Source: Pyrinomonadaceae bacterium
GTDB taxonomy: Bacteria > Acidobacteriota > Blastocatellia > Pyrinomonadales > Pyrinomonadaceae
Length of the DNA: 64,000 bases
Assembly (NCBI GenBank): GCA_030841085.1
Contig: JAVEDP010000042.1
Span: forward strand, 1-64,000
Reading direction: 5' to 3'
Shown: piece after piece, positions 56,111-64,000 of the stretch
How the letters are laid out: every line of letters begins with the position of its first letter
Numbering within the stretch: position 1 is the first letter of the stretch
Made by a program: the position numbers and the translations under genes
The notes under the pieces: generated by a model
Databases searched by the model: none
What the model was told of the DNA's origin: nothing
The model's input: only the letters and a program-made list of their open reading frames with translations

Positions 56111-56524
56111 CTATTCTCCGGACCCTTTTGAATCGTTGATGAGTCGTTCAATGTTGTCTCTGACTTTGCCGCGGTCTCGAATCGCATTGACTCCAAAGAA
56201 TGCTCCGAAGACTAGTGAAACGAGGGTCAACCCACAGAAAGCCATTAGTGTCCGGTTTGATAACACCTGATGTGAAGTAAGGAGAACGGTCGCAAACGCC
56301 GAAAACAAACCTACCATTAGACTAAAGAACGCTAAGTTCGTGTTTAGCGCGATTTGGGCTGAACCCAAGTCTCGCAACTCCGATTCTTGAATGCGGTGCA
56401 TGATTATGGTTCTGGGCCTTTCGACAACGGTTACGCAGGCATTCGAGTTGCCCGCGCTTACTGCTGAAGGCGAGATTTCTTGAACAGAAAGTGCGCGTGC
56501 TTTGGTCAAGATCTCACGTGCCAT
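56111..56524 (-). CDS. Hypothetical two-TM protein in the island
   Basis: A 137-aa protein. About 60 hydrophilic N-terminal residues, then two TM segments (LAFFSLMVGLFSAFATVLL; LMAFCGLTLVSLVFGAFFG) and a charged tail (DRGKVRDNIERLINDSKG). Start follows an aaggttaagg site. Two-TM proteins next to sigma factors are often anti-sigma or sensor partners; here that is only a suggestion. No family recognised. Confidence 0.7.
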   Translation of the reverse strand: MAREILTKARALSVQEISPSAVSAGNSNACVTVVERPRTIIMHRIQESELRDLGSAQIALNTNLAFFSLMVGLFSAFATVLLTSHQVLSNRTLMAFCGLTLVSLVFGAFFGVNAIRDRGKVRDNIERLINDSKGSGE

Positions 56525-56606
56525 AGCCTTAACCTTTCGGCTCTCCTAACTGAAGTTTCACAAAATCCAATCGAAATCGACGTCGAAGACTCTCGGCCAA
56601 CTGAAT

Positions 56607-57161
56607 TCATTTCGCGGTCTTCCCCTTGATTTTCTGTTGTATGCGGTACCGTATCTTAGCCATCAGCGCGTTCGAGTTGCATCGGGTGACGCGAACATCC
56701 TCGCGAAGCAACGATGCGATCTCATCATGTGTGTAGCCCTCCAAGCGCAACCGGAGTAACCGGATCTCATAGGTTGTCAAAGGACCCTGATTCAGCATGA
56801 GATTCTCCCTGAGTTGTTCGTTTTCCAAGAGTCGCAATATATTGGGCTCCTCTGACGGCATCGCAGTCTCTGGTAATGCGCTAATGGAAGGATCGTCGAG
56901 GCTAATCTCGTTGTGTTTACGGACACTGTCGATCCAAGTGTTACGCATTAGTCGACGTAAGTAGCTCGTAGGCTCTGCAATTCTCGCTAAATCGGGGGCG
57001 TATTTCAGGCATCGCAGAATAGTCTGTTGCACCAAGTCCTCGGTAAAGTCCACGTCATTCCTCGTTAAGGAACGTGCCATTGCAAATAGGCGAGGATACA
57101 AATCAACCGACAGTTTCGCCCATGCATCGCGCCGCTGACTTTCTGTAAGTTCAACACTCAT
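56607..57161 (-). CDS. Sigma-70-family (ECF-like) sigma factor
   Basis: A 184-aa protein with sigma region 2 (DFTEDLVQQTILRCLKYAPD, core-RNAP and -10 binding) and region 4 HTH (LTTYEIRLLRLRLEGYTHDE). No long region 3 or sensor domain. It could direct transcription of island genes, although the operon promoter seen matches the housekeeping consensus. Ten bp after the preceding small gene. Confidence 0.85.
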   Translation of the reverse strand: MSVELTESQRRDAWAKLSVDLYPRLFAMARSLTRNDVDFTEDLVQQTILRCLKYAPDLARIAEPTSYLRRLMRNTWIDSVRKHNEISLDDPSISALPETAMPSEEPNILRLLENEQLRENLMLNQGPLTTYEIRLLRLRLEGYTHDEIASLLREDVRVTRCNSNALMAKIRYRIQQKIKGKTAK

Positions 57162-57171
57162 GGTTCCAAAA

Positions 57172-57510
57172 CTAGTGAAGATCTCTCCTTAGATTGCTCT
57201 CTACCGTTATGATCTGCATTAGACGAACGCCGACCGTTTTTGAGGACCTCCAAGGCGGATTCAAAACTTGATCCACGACACGAGTTTGCGCGCCTGTGCT
57301 ACTGTCGCTTAACTCTATATTGTTTGGATTGGGGATCTGAGAAAACCTGACTGAATCGCCGTGAGCGGGACGATCAGTGATGAATGTGATCGCTAATGCG
57401 AACTGAGTTGCAGAGGTCAGGATGCCTTGGCAATCGAACCGCGCGCTAAGATTATTGACCAAGACAAACTTGCGCCCGGAGTCGAGGAGACACCTCAATC
57501 TAACAGCCAT
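57172..57510 (-). CDS. Small hypothetical protein (112 aa)
   Basis: Start at the ATG at 57510 preceded by ggaagggg. No known domain; beta-rich with a basic N-terminus (MAVRLRCLLDSGRKFVL). Same strand and directly upstream of the sigma factor gene, so perhaps co-transcribed. Real-gene status uncertain. Confidence 0.45.
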   Translation of the reverse strand: MAVRLRCLLDSGRKFVLVNNLSARFDCQGILTSATQFALAITFITDRPAHGDSVRFSQIPNPNNIELSDSSTGAQTRVVDQVLNPPWRSSKTVGVRLMQIITVESNLRRDLH

Positions 57511-57603
57511 CACTTCTAACCCCTTCCGTTCACGGCAAGGCCAAGGCCCATGCCATCTCCAGCTCTTCTGAGTAGCGCGGACACAAAAAGACCTTGCTAC
57601 CAA

Positions 57604-58165
57604 CTAACAGAACATTCTCCATCTATCGCGCCTCAGGTTTAGCGGACTCGGTACGCAATAGATTGCAAAATCGTACTCCTAACCTACGCGGACTGCAAGA
57701 AATTTCAGGAGAAAATATTCGAGGTTATTCTAGATTGCATTTTTGAACGCTGGAAAACATTCTGAAATAGATGCGAGGCCAGATTTGGTGGGAGAATAAA
57801 AGAAAAATGACGCGCCCGAGTCCGCTAGAACCTGACGCGTCACCCTTTGAATGCTCCGTTTCGTGGCACAAGGTCCCTTTAACGGAAGAGGAACTTACCT
57901 AAAAGTGGCATCTCCTCACTATTAAGACCTGATTACGGCGACCGCTAAAAAAATTAGTTGTCAATGAAGCAAAATCGTAATGTCAGAGCGCCGAGACTGA
58001 CGCCACGAAGGTTGCTAGTGAGATTATCCCTACTTCGCATCGAGTCCGCCCCGCCCGAAGTCTCCTTTGTTTTCAAATTCCTAGAGCGAGCCAGAAGTCG
58101 TTCCTACCTCAACGTAAATTAAGGACTACCTTGAATCCTCTGACTCCTGGATCAGTTAGCACTCC
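57604..58165. other. A/T-richer gene-free end of the island
   Basis: About 560 bp without a credible gene. By eye it is more A/T-rich than flanking chromosome. Confidence 0.45.
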
Positions 58166-58630
58166 TTAGCCGGCTGCCACATTGAAGTTGCGTGGCCCTC
58201 TTTTCTTGAGAAACTCTTTCTGAACATTATGAATAACGTTCACATAGCTGTTTTTCTGCTTTATTCTAATTTTCCTCGAGTTTTCTGACACCTTCCTATT
58301 CATAACAATTCTAATCTCGTAAAACGGTGGACCAAGATCGCCCGCCTCGCGTTTGAACGCCCGCGTATGATCTTCATCCGCCCATTCAGCCCAGATATCG
58401 ACGCCTTTTGCTCGCAAATTCGCTTCATTGGTGTCGCCGGACAGAAACCAAAATAGTTCTTCAGCGACCCAGCGAAAGGGAATTTTTTTCGTCGTTACGA
58501 TCGGAAAGCCGGCGCGCAAATCAAAACGCGTTTGATAACCGAAGTGAGAAATCGTGCCAACGCCGGTGCGGTCTTGGTGCTCGCTTCCGTTTTCCAGAAT
58601 CGATCGCAGCAGATCGTGATATTGTTTCAT
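58166..58630 (-). pseudogene. thyA: Split resident thyA, N-terminal part
   Basis: Start at [20 protein letters not shown]. ThyA homology runs to GDLGP (about codon 101, 58328), then switches to unrelated residues ([12 protein letters not shown]) to a stop at 58166. This is the 5' part of the gene whose end lies at 45155-45466. Confidence 0.9.
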
Positions 58631-58817
58631 GAACTTTTTCTTGACAGGATTTACAAGATGCACAAGATTGCAAAAAAGGTCCAAAGCAAATTAGGACAGG
58701 GTTAAGAGGGAAGAAACAAGCTTAGTGCCGATCATTTTTCCATCCTGTACATCACGTTAATCCTGTCCAGCAGTCTTGTCGGTTTAGTATAACTTTGCTC
58801 AAGCTGAATAAGTAAGC

Positions 58818-59828
58818 ATGAAACAATACAATTTGTGTTTCCTTGGCTTTGGAAAAGTTGGTCGCGCGCTGGCTCGCTTGCTGACAGCAAAGGCGGAAGA
58901 CCTGCGCGAGGCGTACGGTATTGAATATCGAATCACCGGCGTCGCCAGCCGTACTATCGGTTGGCAAGCAAAGGCTGACGGATTTGATCTCGCAACCCTG
59001 GGCACAAACAACAGTCTCAAAACCGGTTCCACGTCGCAGGGCATCAGCGAGTGGTTGAAGGAGTCAAAGGCTGATGTTGTTTTTGAAACCACTTCACTAA
59101 ATCCCGATTCAGGACAGCCGGCGATTGATTATCTGCGTGCGGTGCTGCAATCAGGGGCGCACGCAATAACGGCGAATAAAGGTGTGCTGGTTTATGGCTT
59201 TCAAGAGTTGGACCAACTGGCGCGGGCCGGCGGCAAACAATTTCTTTTTGAGTCTGCGGTGCTGGACAGTGCGCCGGTGTTTTCACTTTTTCGCGAAACA
59301 CTGCCGGCAGTGAAGCTGCGCAGCTTCAGCGGTATCTTTAGTTCGACTACAAATATCATCATCGAAACCATGGAAGCCGGCCGCACGTTTGCCGAAGGAT
59401 TGAAAACCGCCCAGGAGTTAGGCGTTACGGAAACTGATCCGAGTCATGACATCGATGGTTGGGATGCGACGGTGAAAGTTTGCGCGCTGGCGAATGTGCT
59501 GATGAATGTTCCCTTGAAGCCAGCCGAGGTGGCGCGTTCCGGGATTCGCGAGTTGAATCCAAACCAGTTGCAACGTGCCCGCGCGGAAGGGAAGCCGTTC
59601 AAACTTGTCGCGCGAGCCAGCCGCCAGCAGGATGGAAAAATTTCAGCCATCGTGCGTCCGGAACAAATTGGACCACTAGAGCCGCTAGGAAATGTAAGGG
59701 GCACCTCGCTCGCGATTCACTTTGAACTCGACATGATGCCGGGCCTGACTGTCACTTCGCACCGGCCAAATCTGCAAAGCACCGCCTATGGGTTGTTGGC
59801 AGACTTTATAAATGCTGTTCGAGAATAA
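58818..59828 (+). CDS. hom: Homoserine dehydrogenase
   Basis: A 336-aa enzyme. NAD(P) motif CFLGFGKVGRALARLL, VFETTSLNPDSG, TANKGVLV (conserved Lys), SGIFSSTTNIIIETM, and the signature ETDPSHDIDGWDATVK. Reduces aspartate semialdehyde to homoserine in Thr/Met synthesis. Single catalytic unit without ACT domain, so probably not allosteric. Confidence 0.95.
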   Translation: MKQYNLCFLGFGKVGRALARLLTAKAEDLREAYGIEYRITGVASRTIGWQAKADGFDLATLGTNNSLKTGSTSQGISEWLKESKADVVFETTSLNPDSGQPAIDYLRAVLQSGAHAITANKGVLVYGFQELDQLARAGGKQFLFESAVLDSAPVFSLFRETLPAVKLRSFSGIFSSTTNIIIETMEAGRTFAEGLKTAQELGVTETDPSHDIDGWDATVKVCALANVLMNVPLKPAEVARSGIRELNPNQLQRARAEGKPFKLVARASRQQDGKISAIVRPEQIGPLEPLGNVRGTSLAIHFELDMMPGLTVTSHRPNLQSTAYGLLADFINAVRE

Positions 59829-59913
59829 GTCCAAAGTCCAAAGTCCAATGTCTGCCTATCCAATCGCAGTTTTGGGGGTTTCGACTTTGGACTTTGGACT
59901 TTGGACTTTGGAC
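59829..59913. repeat. Inverted runs of tccaaag / ctttgga
   Basis: Three copies of tccaaag on one side and four of ctttgga on the other lie between convergent genes. Forms a long hairpin, likely a bidirectional terminator. Confidence 0.6.
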
Positions 59914-61148
59914 TAACTCAAAGCGACCTCTTCGACTCCTGCAATCAGTCGATCGATTTCGTCTTCCGTCGTATAGCAGGCGCAACCGGCGCGCACCAAA
60001 CCTTCCGCACCAAGCCCAAGGCGTTCCACGACAGTCGCCGCGTAAAAGTCTCCGTGCGAAAGAAACAGCCCGCGTGTTGCCAACCGGCGAGAAACTTCAG
60101 TTGAAGCGACACCGTCAACGGTGAAAGCGACGGTTGGTGTTCGCGGCAAGTCCGGCGGTGGTCCATAAAGGCGAACGCCATTTATCGGCGCCAACCCATT
60201 CCACAGTCTTTCTGTCAACGCCGCACTGCGCCGATGCAATTCGTCATAAGCATTCGTCAATCGTTCGCGCCTTGTGCCCGCTGTCGAGCTTGCTGTCGCG
60301 AGTGATGCCAGGAAATCGATAGCCGCGGCCGTGCCTACGATCCCTTCATGATTCTGCGTTCCCGTCTCAACACTTTCCGGCGCGGTGTCGGGCGCGGGGA
60401 TTAGTTTGGGGAAGTCGATCGATTCGAGCAAACGGACTTTGCCAAACAGCACACCTTCGTGTGGGCCATAAAATTTGTATGCCGACATGCCGAGAAAGTC
60501 GCAGTCGAGGGCCTGAACGTCGACGAGCGCGTGCGGCACGTAATGAACAGCATCCACAAAAACGAGCGCGCCGACAGAACGCGCGAGGTTAATTGCGCGC
60601 GCGAGGTCATTAATTGTACCCAGCGCGTTTGAGGCGGCGCCGATTGCAATCAGCTTCGTGCGTTTTGTTACTGACTGCTCAAAACTTTGCCAGTCGAGCT
60701 GTCCGGTCTGCGGCTCCATTCTCACAATTTCCAAATTGATTCCGCGTTCACTCTTCAAATAATGCCAGGGCGCCACGTTCGCGTGATGATCCAGTTCAGT
60801 CACAACGATTTCATCGCCAGGCTGCAACGTCTTTCCCAACGCACGTGCCAGGTTAAATACCAGCGTCGTCATGTTGGCGCCAAAGGCGATTTCTTTTGGC
60901 GAAGCGTTCAAAAACTCGGCACAGGTTTCGCGCGCAATCTCAATCGCGGCGTCAGTTTCCTCGCTGGTCGGGTAAGCCCAGTGCGTGTTCGCGTTTTGGT
61001 TGTAGAGATAATCAGACATTGCCGCAACAACCTGATGCGGAACCTGTGTGCCGCCGGGTCCGTCGAAATATGCGACCGGATGGTTGTTGTGCGTGCGTTT
61101 GAGCGCGGGAAAGTTTGCGCGGATGTCGGCGATTGAAGCTGTTGTCAT
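59913..61148 (-). CDS. Class-V PLP aminotransferase, cysteine-desulfurase-like (VC1184-type)
   Basis: A 411-aa PLP enzyme: YFDGPGGTQVP, DHHANVAPW, FVDAVHYVPH, PLP lysine in GMSAYKFYGPHEG and C-terminal RAGCACYTTEDEID. The catalytic Cys loop of SufS/IscS is absent from its usual position, so it may be a lyase/desulfurase-like enzyme of different specificity. Convergent with hom. Confidence 0.88.
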   Translation of the reverse strand: MTTASIADIRANFPALKRTHNNHPVAYFDGPGGTQVPHQVVAAMSDYLYNQNANTHWAYPTSEETDAAIEIARETCAEFLNASPKEIAFGANMTTLVFNLARALGKTLQPGDEIVVTELDHHANVAPWHYLKSERGINLEIVRMEPQTGQLDWQSFEQSVTKRTKLIAIGAASNALGTINDLARAINLARSVGALVFVDAVHYVPHALVDVQALDCDFLGMSAYKFYGPHEGVLFGKVRLLESIDFPKLIPAPDTAPESVETGTQNHEGIVGTAAAIDFLASLATASSTAGTRRERLTNAYDELHRRSAALTERLWNGLAPINGVRLYGPPPDLPRTPTVAFTVDGVASTEVSRRLATRGLFLSHGDFYAATVVERLGLGAEGLVRAGCACYTTEDEIDRLIAGVEEVALS

Positions 61149-61230
61149 GACCTCGGTTCACGAGCTGGACGGATTTGAAAAATTAATCCACAGATTACGC
61201 AGATTACGCAGAAGGCAGCAAGCGTGGAGT

Positions 61231-61380
61231 GCGGCGGCTTGACGCCGCTTTGCAGCACGGCGGCTTGACGCCGTTATTAACGATGCGAAGGCGTCGCGGG
61301 TTTTCTTTTATGAAGTCGTAAGGCTGGCTTGAAAGGCGGCGTCAAGCCGCCGCGTCCAAAAGCGGCGTCAAGCCGCCGTA
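61231..61380. repeat. Inverted cluster of gcggcttgacgccgc words
   Basis: Two copies in one orientation (61231-61252, 61257-61279) and two in the other (61336-61355, 61361-61380). Gene-free. Confidence 0.75.
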
Positions 61381-61456
61381 GTCCAAAAAAGGGAGAAGGT
61401 TTCGATTGACAGTCTTCCTGATACTACGGACTGTCTGTCGAAACTCTATTTCTGTA

Positions 61457-62728
61457 ATGAGATCAATTGTCTGCATATGTCTGCTTGCTTTGGTGTTTTC
61501 CAGTTGTGCGTTAAGCGCGCACCCGACCGAGCCGTGGCCCAGTGACACGTCAGCGCCTGCCATTCCGGGCGCGCTCGGAGTCAATATTCATTTCACCGAT
61601 CCCAAGCCGGGTGAACTGGCGATGTTAACCGCAGCCGGATTCAGTTGGGTGCGCATGGATTTTGTTTGGCAGAGCACCGAAACCGGAAAAGGCATTTACG
61701 ATTTTTCCGCTTACGACCGTTTGCTCAGCGCGCTGGACGAACATCACTTGCGGCCACTCTTCATTCTCGATTACACAAACACATTGTACGACGGTGATCA
61801 CGCACCCTTCACAAGTGAAGGCAGACTGGCCTTTGCGAGTTGGGCGGCGGCGGCGGTGAAACGTTATCGCGGGCGCGGCATCGTTTGGGAGATTTACAAC
61901 GAACCTAACACCGGTTTTTGGACGCCGGCGCCAAACGTTTCGGACTACGCGAAGCTGGCCCTGGAGACCAGTAAGGCGATCCATCAAGTGGCGCCGAACG
62001 AACAGTTGATCGGTCCAGGAGTTTGGGGATTCGATTTTCCGTTTGTTGAAGAGTGTTTGCGGGCAGGGCTGTTGGATTACTGGTCCGCGGTTTCAGTTCA
62101 TCCATATCGCAAGTCGGATCCGGAAAGTGTAGTTGACGACTACGCGCGCTTGCGAAAGCTCATTCAGAAGTACGCGCCCAACAAACGCCTGCCGATTATT
62201 TCGAGCGAGTGGGGCTATTCTTCCGCCTCATTCAATATTGGCGAAGAGAAGCAAGCGTCACTGCTGGCCCGCCAGATTTTGATAAATCAATCCCAGGGGA
62301 TTCCACTTTCAATTTGGTATGACTGGCGCGACGATGGCCGCAATGCGAACGAACTCGAGCATCACTTCGGGACCGTGTTTGCCTCGGCATATCCCGACCG
62401 CGATCCGCTTTACGATCCAAAGCCGGCCTATCGAGCCACGCAAACGCTAACGAGATTTTTGACGGGCTGTGGATTTGGCGAACGCATTGCCGGCCCCCAG
62501 TTGGGCAGTGAGGATTATGTGCTGGCGTTTCGTTGTAACGGCGCGACAAAATTTGCCGCGTGGAGCACCTCGTGGTTGGGCCGAAACGTAATCCTGCCGC
62601 TCGGCCCGGGCACCTATCGCTTGACCTCGGTGACCGGTGACTCCGCCGGCGAAAAAATAAGCAATGCTTCCGGTTTGCCACTCAAGCTCAGCAGCGCACC
62701 GCAATACCTCGAAATGCGAAGCCGTTGA
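61457..62728 (+). CDS. GH39/GH5-like glycosidase lipoprotein
   Basis: A 423-aa protein; start at MRSIVCICLLALVFSSC gives a lipoprotein signal. TIM-barrel glycosidase: FSWVRMDFVWQ, then GIVWEIYNEPN with the acid/base Glu and PIISSEWGYSS with the nucleophile Glu, plus a C-terminal beta-sandwich. Acts on a polysaccharide or glycoconjugate outside the membrane. Substrate not determinable. Confidence 0.85.
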   Translation: MRSIVCICLLALVFSSCALSAHPTEPWPSDTSAPAIPGALGVNIHFTDPKPGELAMLTAAGFSWVRMDFVWQSTETGKGIYDFSAYDRLLSALDEHHLRPLFILDYTNTLYDGDHAPFTSEGRLAFASWAAAAVKRYRGRGIVWEIYNEPNTGFWTPAPNVSDYAKLALETSKAIHQVAPNEQLIGPGVWGFDFPFVEECLRAGLLDYWSAVSVHPYRKSDPESVVDDYARLRKLIQKYAPNKRLPIISSEWGYSSASFNIGEEKQASLLARQILINQSQGIPLSIWYDWRDDGRNANELEHHFGTVFASAYPDRDPLYDPKPAYRATQTLTRFLTGCGFGERIAGPQLGSEDYVLAFRCNGATKFAAWSTSWLGRNVILPLGPGTYRLTSVTGDSAGEKISNASGLPLKLSSAPQYLEMRSR

Positions 62729-62892
62729 AAGCGCTGACGGCCCCACCTATCGGCGACCTCAACCGCCCCAGAAGCGCAGTCTTTCCGGTTTTCCTAAAGT
62801 TTTTGAAGATACCATGCTTCGCGCAGGTCACTTCCAGAAATTGCGGAACTAGCCCTTCATTCCCCGTTTAAATCATTTGCAGAACTTTACTT

Positions 62893-64000
62893 ATGAACAA
62901 TTTCACCCCGAACAAATCGGAGCAAGCACAATTCTCTGTGCGCGATATCGCCGGCGTTCTGTTTCGCCACAAGGCGCTGATCCTTACGACGTTTTTGACC
63001 GTAGCGATCGGCACCGCGGTGCTGACCTTTCTAATGCCGAACGAGTACGAGTCGCGCATGAAGATTCTGGTGAAGAATGCGCGCTCAGACGTTCCTATTA
63101 CGCCGGAACGCACCACCGGAACCGCTGGCACATATTTCGACAACGAAGTTTCCGAGAATCAGATCAACTCCGAAATTGAGTTGTTGACTAGCGACGACTT
63201 GCTGAAGCAAGTGGTAACTGAATGCGGTTTGTACCAACCGCGGGCTTCACTTTCGGTGATGCTGGGATTGCGACAGGCGCCGTCGACGCAAGCTGCGCAG
63301 ATAGAGGAAGCGAGTCAGCGACTGGCAAAAGATCTGGTTATCACTCCCGTCAAAAAAGCTAACATCATCGAAGTCAAATACACTTCCGGTTCTCCACAGA
63401 TGGCCGCGACGGTGCTGCGGAAGGTCCAGGATCTTTATCTGGAAAAACATCTCAAGCTCCACCGACCGCCCGGCACGTACGATTTCTTCAAAAACCAGGC
63501 CACGCAGTCTGAAGATCAACTGCGCGATGCACAGCAACAGCTTTCGACTTTTCAGCAGTCGATGAACGTTGTTTCGTTGACTCAACAAAAAGAGCAGACG
63601 GTGCAGAAACTGACCGATGCAAAATCGCGTTTGATGGAAACGAAGGCCACGCTGCGCGAACTAAACGAGCGCATCGCCAAACTCGAACAGCAGTTGCGAA
63701 CCATTCATCCGCGCATTGTGACGCAAAGCCGCGCGCTGCCGAACCAATACTCGGCCGAGCATCTGAACACGATGATCGTGGAATTGCAGAACAAGCGGAC
63801 GCAGTTGCTGACAAAGTTTCGTGCCGACGATCGCCTGGTGCGCGAAGTCGATCAGCAGATTAGAACTACGCGTGCAGCGCTGGACAAAGCTACCGGCGAG
63901 ACGGCGACTGAACAGTCAACCGATCTTAATCCGTTGCGACAAACGCTTGAGACCGAACAGGCGCGCGCGCGTGTGGACCAGGCCGGCGCCCAGGGGCGGC
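62893..64000 (+). CDS. Wzz-type exopolysaccharide chain-length/autokinase protein, cut by window edge
   Basis: At least 369 aa, no stop before the edge. Wzz domain at ~15-110 with a first TM (LILTTFLTVAIGTAVLTFL), then NEVSENQINSEIELLTSDD; coiled coils ~200-280 and 310-350 (QQKEQTVQKLTDAKSRLMET). This is the periplasmic part of Wzc-like proteins; a tyrosine kinase domain may follow beyond the window. Works with glycan polymerase/export. Confidence 0.85.
   Translation, partial: MNNFTPNKSEQAQFSVRDIAGVLFRHKALILTTFLTVAIGTAVLTFLMPNEYESRMKILVKNARSDVPITPERTTGTAGTYFDNEVSENQINSEIELLTSDDLLKQVVTECGLYQPRASLSVMLGLRQAPSTQAAQIEEASQRLAKDLVITPVKKANIIEVKYTSGSPQMAATVLRKVQDLYLEKHLKLHRPPGTYDFFKNQATQSEDQLRDAQQQLSTFQQSMNVVSLTQQKEQTVQKLTDAKSRLMETKATLRELNERIAKLEQQLRTIHPRIVTQSRALPNQYSAEHLNTMIVELQNKRTQLLTKFRADDRLVREVDQQIRTTRAALDKATGETATEQSTDLNPLRQTLETEQARARVDQAGAQGR

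Overview
The window looks like a bacterial chromosome segment, most plausibly from an Acidobacteriota lineage near Blastocatellia/Pyrinomonadales. That is an inference. It rests on the gene mix (TonB receptor with a carboxypeptidase-regulatory N-domain, CSLREA/choice-of-anchor beta-helix protein, LVIVD and YVTN propellers, caa3 oxidase, many secreted lipoproteins) and on many small palindromic intergenic repeats. No rRNA or CRISPR array was seen; one complete tRNA (Met, CAT) lies at 6.66 kb.

Layout. 0-0.3 kb: 5' end of an IS110-family transposase running off the left edge, with a structured leader. 0.3-11.4 kb: housekeeping and envelope genes (CAP protein, PAP2 phosphatase, metallophosphoesterase, diacylglycerol-kinase-like protein, RNB exonuclease, GH18 protein, DUF305-LVIVD pair) separated by palindrome-rich spacers. 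11.5-15.6 kb: a RiPP cluster on the minus strand with a 375-aa precursor carrying about 47 Asp-Pro-Lys repeats, an MvdD-like ATP-grasp ligase and a radical SAM RiPP enzyme. 16-24.4 kb: secreted beta-helix protein, TonB receptor, and a YVTN/PRC-barrel/NRAMP-like operon. 24.5-33.3 kb: one long minus-strand operon, PQQ alcohol dehydrogenase with the lanthanide-type Asp pair (XoxF-like) - XoxJ-like binding protein - cytochrome c - caa3 oxidase subunits II, I, III - small membrane protein - CtaG. It reads as an electron path from periplasmic alcohol oxidation to oxygen. 33.6-44.5 kb: flippase, glycosyltransferase, desaturase, DEAD-box helicase, Gly-zipper protein, SGNH hydrolase, cystathionine beta-synthase/cysteine synthase with CBS domains, a ParE-type toxin-antitoxin pair and an F420/NADP-type reductase.

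44.5-58.6 kb is the most unusual region. The resident thyA-folA operon is broken: codons 1 to about 101 of a ThyA lie at 58.6 kb and its C-terminal third lies at 45.2-45.5 kb, directly upstream of folA. About 12.9 kb has replaced the middle of the gene, including the catalytic Cys region. The inserted DNA is co-oriented with thyA and carries a small hypothetical gene, a sigma factor, a two-TM protein, a tRNA 3'-end remnant, a hypothetical gene, and then a tight four-gene operon: two ~1240-aa paralogues ending in a PD-(D/E)XK nuclease domain, an intact thyA of a different subtype, and a fusion of an RmlC-type dTDP-sugar epimerase cupin with a TIR domain. I infer a mobile defence-like island that inactivates the host thyA and supplies its own; the thymidylate/dTDP theme shared by ThyA and RmlC suggests, speculatively, sensing of thymidine nucleotide metabolism. 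No integrase or transposase was seen inside the island.

58.8-64 kb: homoserine dehydrogenase, a class-V aminotransferase, a GH39/GH5-like lipoprotein and the start of a Wzz/tyrosine-autokinase-type exopolysaccharide protein cut by the window edge.
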